Below, one piece after another: positions 11,995 through 15,683 of a stretch of 15,683 nucleotides of DNA. The DNA lies in assembly GCA_002481545.1 (NCBI GenBank), contig DLEF01000043.1:1-15683 (forward strand). Direction: 5' to 3'. Every line of letters starts with the position of its first letter. Within the stretch, counting starts at the first letter, position 1. A model generated the notes under the pieces. The model was not told the origin of the DNA and did not search any database. It saw nothing but the letters and a program-made list of their open reading frames with translations. Source of the DNA: Cyanobacteria bacterium UBA7753. GTDB taxonomy: Bacteria; Cyanobacteriota; Vampirovibrionia; Gastranaerophilales; Gastranaerophilaceae. The translations under genes and the position numbers were made by a program.

Positions 11995-12501
11995 TTATTG
12001 TTTTGGACTGTATTTTGTCTTTAAGTATTTGCTTACGGGCTCGGGCACAAACTGTGATATATCCCCGCCGTTGAGTAAAATATCTTTCACAACGCTTGAT
12101 GATATAAAACTGTATTCAGGTCTTGTCATAAGGAATACTGTTTTTATATCGTCGCATAACGTTCTGTTGTTTTGAGAGAGTTGGAGTTCATACTCAAAAT
12201 CGGAAACAGCTCTAAGCCCTCTTAGCAGAAAATCCGCGCCCTTTTCTTTCGCATAATCAATCGTTAATCCTACGAAGGCATCGACTTCGACGTTATCTAA
12301 ATCTGTTATACTGTCTTTTATAAGCTGTATTCTCTCATCAACGGAAAGAAACCCTTTCTTTTCCGGGTTATGGGCGATTGCAATGATAACCTTGTCAAAC
12401 ATTTCGGCTCCGTCTCGCAATACATCAACATGCCCTAATGTTATCGGATCAAAGCTCCCCGGATATACTGCTATTTTTTCTTTTTTATTTTGTGTATTCA
12501 T
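11995..12501 (-). CDS. coaD: Phosphopantetheine adenylyltransferase
   Basis: Penultimate step of coenzyme A synthesis: 4'-phosphopantetheine plus ATP gives dephospho-CoA and pyrophosphate. 168 residues, normal length. Seen: the nucleotidyltransferase start AVYPGSFDPITLGH at 11-24 (T21-x-G-H24), RGLRAVSDFEYELQL at 94-108, and EYSFISSSVVKD at 129-140. Start: ATG 12501 with TTGGAG 6 nt upstream. The frame runs back to a TTG at 12546, which would add 15 unrelated residues and sits next to the stop of the preceding gene, so it is rejected. It lies 47 nt after the SLH gene and is presumably co-transcribed. The product is certain by motif. Confidence 0.96.
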   Translation of the reverse strand: MNTQNKKEKIAVYPGSFDPITLGHVDVLRDGAEMFDKVIIAIAHNPEKKGFLSVDERIQLIKDSITDLDNVEVDAFVGLTIDYAKEKGADFLLRGLRAVSDFEYELQLSQNNRTLCDDIKTVFLMTRPEYSFISSSVVKDILLNGGDISQFVPEPVSKYLKTKYSPKQ

Positions 12502-12548
12502 ATTTTCTCCAATGTGTAATCTTTTCGTTATATTATCATAACTCAACC

Positions 12549-13703
12549 TTACTGTTGATAATATATCCAGCCGTTTGTCAAATCCGTTTTGATATCTTGT
12601 AAGAATTTGAAGTAAACTGTATCACCCTGTTTAAGAATTAGTTTTTCGCCCTTAAACACTTTTCTGAACCATGTCATGAATTTGCCTTTTTTCTTGGTTA
12701 CGTTTCCGACGAGTTCAACCATAACGCTCTGGTCGTTTGGTGTTGTGATAATATTTGAGGTTAATTCCAATATCCCGTTTTTCTTAAAGAATTGTCCTCT
12801 TTGAGCTTTTGTCAAAGAGCCTTTAAAACCTGTTCCTTTATAAAACAGTATGTATTTATCTCTCGTTGTATAGTTTACGTCTGATTGAGCCGTGAAGTCT
12901 TCCCCTCTGACGGATGATTGAGAAGAGAAGCCCTTATTTACTTTTACCGGTACAACAGACCCTTTCGGAATAGTCCCGACGGAGCCTTGAACATAGGCGT
13001 TATCAATAATATAGCCTTCCCCTGTTTTTTTACGCATAGCCTCCGCAAGCTTTGCATTCGGGTTAAGTTTTGCCTGTATCATCATATTATTTAATATTGC
13101 CGTAACCTCAGCGCGGGTTGCAGGTCTGTCGGCGTCCATATATTTCCTTCTCTCAGGGATAGACGCTATCATATCAAGGATTTCAGCTTTACCCGCAGCG
13201 ACTATGAACCAATCGGGGATAGAATCTACATCCGCGTATTTCTTTTCCAACACATCGTGTGCTTTTTGCGGGCTAATCTGTTCCGTCGTCAAAGAATTAA
13301 CCGCAATATTTATTGCTTCCGCTCTTGATACGGGATCTTCCGGTCTGAATTTTTCAGAATCTTTGTCGTTTGATATCAGGTCAAAATATACAGCCTTTTC
13401 TATTGCGTCGTATGCCCAGTAATTTTCGTCAATATCGGTAAATTTGATAGGCTGGACAACATTTGCGTGTTCCTGTCCGAGAGCTTTTATTGCCATAGAG
13501 CAAAACTCCGCTCTTGTTACATTGTCATCAGGTTTAAAAGTCCCGTCAGGGTAGCCGATTACAATACTTTGCTCAGACAGGTCTTTTATCTGTTCATATG
13601 CCCAGTGTGAAGTCGTCATATCCGAAAAGAACGCGAAAGCTCCTGTGCTTGCGCCCAATAACATAATGGCAGTACCGATTAGGTTTATTATAAATTTTTT
13701 CAT
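12549..13703 (-). CDS. Exported protein with three S-layer homology (SLH) domains
   Basis: 384 residues. A signal peptide occupies 1-24 (cleavage after GAFA). SLH domains lie at ~26-74 (FSDMTTSHWAYEQI ... GYPDGTFKPDDNVTRAEF), ~88-137 (FTDIDENYWAYDAI ... FRPEDPVSRAEA) and ~156-208 (YADVDSIPDWFIVAA ... MDADRPATRAEV). Each keeps the W or F and the TRAE/SRAE motif that binds secondary cell-wall polymer or peptidoglycan. Residues ~230-384 form a beta-rich domain (GTIPKGSVVPVKVNK, KLILKQGDTVYFKF) of unknown fold. The start ATG 13703 has GGGGAGAG upstream. In Cyanobacteria-like cells SLH domains tether envelope proteins to the wall; no porin barrel is present here. First gene of the operon with coaD and yjbQ, an odd pairing of envelope and cofactor genes. 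Confidence 0.9.
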   Translation of the reverse strand: MKKFIINLIGTAIMLLGASTGAFAFFSDMTTSHWAYEQIKDLSEQSIVIGYPDGTFKPDDNVTRAEFCSMAIKALGQEHANVVQPIKFTDIDENYWAYDAIEKAVYFDLISNDKDSEKFRPEDPVSRAEAINIAVNSLTTEQISPQKAHDVLEKKYADVDSIPDWFIVAAGKAEILDMIASIPERRKYMDADRPATRAEVTAILNNMMIQAKLNPNAKLAEAMRKKTGEGYIIDNAYVQGSVGTIPKGSVVPVKVNKGFSSQSSVRGEDFTAQSDVNYTTRDKYILFYKGTGFKGSLTKAQRGQFFKKNGILELTSNIITTPNDQSVMVELVGNVTKKKGKFMTWFRKVFKGEKLILKQGDTVYFKFLQDIKTDLTNGWIYYQQ

Positions 13704-13725
13704 TTTTCTCTCCCCGTTTTTCTAA

Positions 13726-13754
13726 ATTATATCCGTATTTTTACCAAAAAACAA
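13726..13754 (-). promoter_or_regulatory. Promoter of the SLH-coaD-yjbQ operon
   Basis: Minus strand: -35 TTGTTT (13754-13749), 17 bp, -10 TATAAT (13731-13726), predicting a start near 13719 and a short leader with the GGGGAGAG ribosome site. It is back-to-back with the promoter of the TPR-glycosyltransferase gene. Confidence 0.6.
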
Positions 13755-13787
13755 AATGTTTACATATCATCATAAGTAAGTTATATA

Positions 13788-13816
13788 TTCACTTTTAATA
13801 CTAAAAATGATAGAAT
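13788..13816 (+). promoter_or_regulatory. Promoter of the TPR-glycosyltransferase gene, predicted leaderless
   Basis: -35 TTCACT (13788-13793), 17 bp, -10 TAGAAT (13811-13816). The expected +1 is 13823, the A of the ATG itself. No Shine-Dalgarno-like purine run precedes the start, which fits a leaderless mRNA. Confidence 0.55.
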
Positions 13817-13822
13817 AATGCT

Positions 13823-15505
13823 ATGAATATAGTTGATGAAGTAAAAAAGGCAGTCGAATATACTTCCAAAAAAAAATATAAAGAGGCGGAAAAAATCTAT
13901 AAAGAGATTTTGACGTTGGAGCCTGATAATGCAATTGTTCTGTCTTGTCTCGGATTGTTGTATTTAAACATAAGAATGTTCGGTAAAGCTAAAAAGTATT
14001 TACTCAAATCAGCTTCAATTTCTCCTATATCCGCGACATTAGAAGGTTTAGGTCTGTTGTATTATTACACAAAAAATGAGAAACTTGCGGTTGAATATTT
14101 TGAGAAAGTAATCGACAAAACCAATAACCCCGAAGTCTTTGAACGCTATATTGATATATTACTGGACAAAAAACGATTGACAAAGGCAATGGAACTCGCG
14201 GAAAAGTACGTCAAGTTTTATCCTTTCAGTAAAGAAGCACAGGAATATTACGGTGCTTGTCTTATGAGTTTAGGTAAATTCAATCAGGCGTATAATCTGT
14301 TTAATAAGTTAGTAAAAACACACCCTAAATATTGGAAAGCATGGCAGGATTTGGGTTTGGTATACGAAATGTACTTCCACGATGAAGAAATGGCAAAATT
14401 ATGTTATGAAAACATTGTAAAGTGCGGAAACAAATATGTCGGGTATTCAAACCTTATAATCAATGCGTCTAAGCGTTTTGCACTGGATGAGGCTTTTGAA
14501 TATATCCGTAAATTTGACCGTTTTTGCAGGTCTAAAAATAAAGATTATAATAAACTGAATGAATATAATAATATAAATTTTTCAAAGTCAGTTGTCTATT
14601 TTAAGCATAGAGACTTTATGAAGGCGTATAAATACTATATAAAAGGTCCTGCTGATAAAATGGAGGCAAAACCTCTGGATAAACTGAAAAATTTTTGGGA
14701 TGGCAAAACCTATAAAGGCGAAACACTGCTCCTGTATTTTGATCAAGGTATCGGAGACGGTATTATGTTTTCAAGATATATCCCGTTTTTAGCTAAGAAA
14801 TTTAAACAGGTAAAAGCTGTAACAAGAGGCGGTATCTTTGAAATTTCCAAGCGTTCCTTCAAACAGTATAAAAACGTAAAATTCTATACCTATAAATTTC
14901 ATATGCCAAAATATGACAAATCAATGATAGCGTCAAATTCGCCGTATTATCTAAAAATGAGTATAGACAAAATCCCTTATTCCGAAGGCTATTTAATCGC
15001 TGATAAAGATAAGGTTGATAAATACAAAGAGTATATTAATAGTGACAAATTTAAGGTCGGAATTTGTTGGGAAGCAGGAGGCGCAGGTTGGAGAGAGCTC
15101 CTCAACAGAACTCTAAATATATCACTTTTTGAGCCGTTCTTTGGTGTGAAAAACACTCAATTCTATTCCTTGCAGGTTAATCCGACAATGGATAACTACA
15201 AGGATTATAAAAACTTGATTTGTTTGGGTGATACCTTTAAAGATTTTGACGATACAGCGGGTGCCTTAAAAAATCTGGATTTGCTTATAACCGTTGATAC
15301 ATCTGTTGCGCATCTTGCGGGAGCTCTAGGGGTGAAAACCTTTATGCTGTTACCGTACTGCCCTGATTGGCGTTGGTTTGACAATGATAAAACAACAGAA
15401 TGGTATGATTCCGTCACTATATTCAAACAATCAAATACTAAAAGTTGGGATGATGTCATTGAAAATATAACGGTAGAATTAGATAAATTGGCAAATCACA
15501 ACTGA
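13823..15505 (+). CDS. TPR-repeat protein with C-terminal glycosyltransferase (GT9-like) domain
   Basis: 560 residues, cytoplasmic. Residues ~1-240 are tetratricopeptide repeats (for example KYKEAEKIYKEILTLEPDNA at 17-36, then FGKAKKYLLKSASISP). The C-terminal ~290-555 carries a GT-B-like domain of the TPR-linked glycosyltransferase family: YFDQGIGDGIMFSRYIP from about 305, KVGICWEAGG, FYSLQVNP, then LITVDTSVAHLAGALGVKTF (D492, H497) and LLPYCPDWRWF. Such fusions modify proteins or cell-surface glycans; donor and acceptor cannot be read. An unusual WREL...NR stretch replaces the common 'R-x-R' after the VGI-W strand. The start is ATG 13823, without a ribosome site. A 9-bp AT palindrome follows the stop. 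Confidence 0.88.
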   Translation: MNIVDEVKKAVEYTSKKKYKEAEKIYKEILTLEPDNAIVLSCLGLLYLNIRMFGKAKKYLLKSASISPISATLEGLGLLYYYTKNEKLAVEYFEKVIDKTNNPEVFERYIDILLDKKRLTKAMELAEKYVKFYPFSKEAQEYYGACLMSLGKFNQAYNLFNKLVKTHPKYWKAWQDLGLVYEMYFHDEEMAKLCYENIVKCGNKYVGYSNLIINASKRFALDEAFEYIRKFDRFCRSKNKDYNKLNEYNNINFSKSVVYFKHRDFMKAYKYYIKGPADKMEAKPLDKLKNFWDGKTYKGETLLLYFDQGIGDGIMFSRYIPFLAKKFKQVKAVTRGGIFEISKRSFKQYKNVKFYTYKFHMPKYDKSMIASNSPYYLKMSIDKIPYSEGYLIADKDKVDKYKEYINSDKFKVGICWEAGGAGWRELLNRTLNISLFEPFFGVKNTQFYSLQVNPTMDNYKDYKNLICLGDTFKDFDDTAGALKNLDLLITVDTSVAHLAGALGVKTFMLLPYCPDWRWFDNDKTTEWYDSVTIFKQSNTKSWDDVIENITVELDKLANHN

Positions 15506-15510
15506 AATAC

Positions 15511-15539
15511 TTGAAAAATTTTCAAGTTTAGGTTAGTAT
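15511..15539 (+). promoter_or_regulatory. Promoter of tRNA-Gly
   Basis: -35 TTGAAA (15511-15516), 17 bp, -10 TAGTAT (15534-15539); expected start near 15546, 9 nt before the mature 5' end. The -35 lies within an AT-rich palindrome ACTTGAAAA/TTTTCAAGT (15509-15527) that could also slow transcripts from the preceding gene. Confidence 0.6.
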
Positions 15540-15554
15540 TGATAGGTAACTGAT

Positions 15555-15630
15555 GCGGAAGTAGCTCAGTTGGTAGAGTATCTGCCTTCCAAGCAGACTG
15601 TCGCGAGTTCGAGTCTCGTCTTCCGCTCCA
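15555..15630 (+). tRNA. tRNA-Gly (anticodon TCC)
   Basis: A complete 76-nt cloverleaf reading GGA (and probably GGG) codons. Acceptor GCGGAAG pairs with CTTCCGC; D arm GCTC/GAGT has one G-T pair; anticodon stem TCTGC/GCAGA encloses loop CTTCCAA with TCC at positions 34-36; T arm GCGAG/CTCGT encloses TTCGAGT. Discriminator T and CCA are encoded in the gene (15627-15630). It has its own promoter and terminator. Confidence 0.96.
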
Positions 15631-15638
15631 TTAAATTA

Positions 15639-15663
15639 AGAGCTATTTATATAGCTCTTTTTT
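15639..15663 (+). terminator. Rho-independent terminator of tRNA-Gly
   Basis: A perfect 8-bp stem AGAGCTAT (15639-15646) / ATAGCTCT (15651-15658), loop TTAT, then TTTTTT to 15663, 8 nt after the tRNA CCA end. Confidence 0.85.
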
Positions 15664-15683
15664 ATTGCGGAATCCGAGACTCT

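Noticed and set aside
12502..12546. Longer coaD starting at TTG 12546
   Set aside because: The extra 15 residues are not part of the CoaD family, and ATG 12501 has a good Shine-Dalgarno.
15509..15527. Palindrome after the TPR-glycosyltransferase gene as its terminator
   Set aside because: The stem is nearly all A/T and no T-run follows; it overlaps the tRNA promoter and is at most a weak terminator.

Overview
The window looks like chromosomal DNA of an AT-rich bacterium with a peptidoglycan wall. The best guess is a gut-type, non-photosynthetic relative of Cyanobacteria (Gastranaerophilales / Vampirovibrionia, 'Melainabacteria'). This rests on four things: an exported three-SLH-domain protein, an AMIN-plus-Amidase_3 cell-wall amidase, a signal-peptide protein built from 'RL..LE..VFG' repeats, and several lineage-type hypothetical proteins. 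The assignment is inference. No rRNA or other marker gene is present.

Layout. 1-389: no gene, but a cluster of palindromic intergenic repeats, including a textbook pair of GTAG-headed REP hairpins facing each other. 390-1119 (-): a HepT/MntA-type HEPN-nucleotidyltransferase toxin-antitoxin pair. 1242-1856 (+): unknown protein. 1863-2354 (-): hypoxanthine-DNA glycosylase-like repair enzyme. 2535-3050 (+): PncC/CinA-C amidohydrolase. 3047-3973 (-): unknown helical repeat protein. 3974-4282: promoter and repeat DNA. 4283-4633 (+): DUF488 protein. 4732-5520 (+): unknown protein. 5702-8408 (+): a two-gene peptidoglycan operon (AMIN amidase, then glutamate racemase with a TTG start). 8409-9439 (+): a single gene with a ~196-nt leader and its own promoter and terminator, flanked by a ~38-bp imperfect inverted repeat that takes in its start codon. 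9462-9974 (-): 5-formyl-THF cyclo-ligase. 10159-11073 (+): exported repeat protein. 11070-11273 (-): small unknown protein. 11391-11535: terminator plus palindromic repeats. 11557-13703 (-): operon SLH protein - coaD - yjbQ. 13823-15505 (+): TPR-glycosyltransferase. 15555-15630 (+): tRNA-Gly(TCC), then a terminator.

How it fits together. Most genes are cell-envelope (amidase, MurI, SLH protein, exported repeat protein, TPR-glycosyltransferase) or cofactor and nucleotide housekeeping (CoaD, PncC, cyclo-ligase, YjbQ, DNA glycosylase). The accessory part is the TA module beside the repeat cluster. The strongest unexplained signals are: (i) the inverted repeat joining the translation start of the 8803 gene to its 3' UTR, with many GGTTA/TAACC blocks around it; (ii) promoters placed so that transcripts of two or three genes should be leaderless or nearly so; (iii) the BIME-like REP pair with no RAYT transposase in view; (iv) two convergent gene pairs whose stop codons interlock. 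I see no CRISPR array, insertion sequence, prophage or obviously new multi-gene system.
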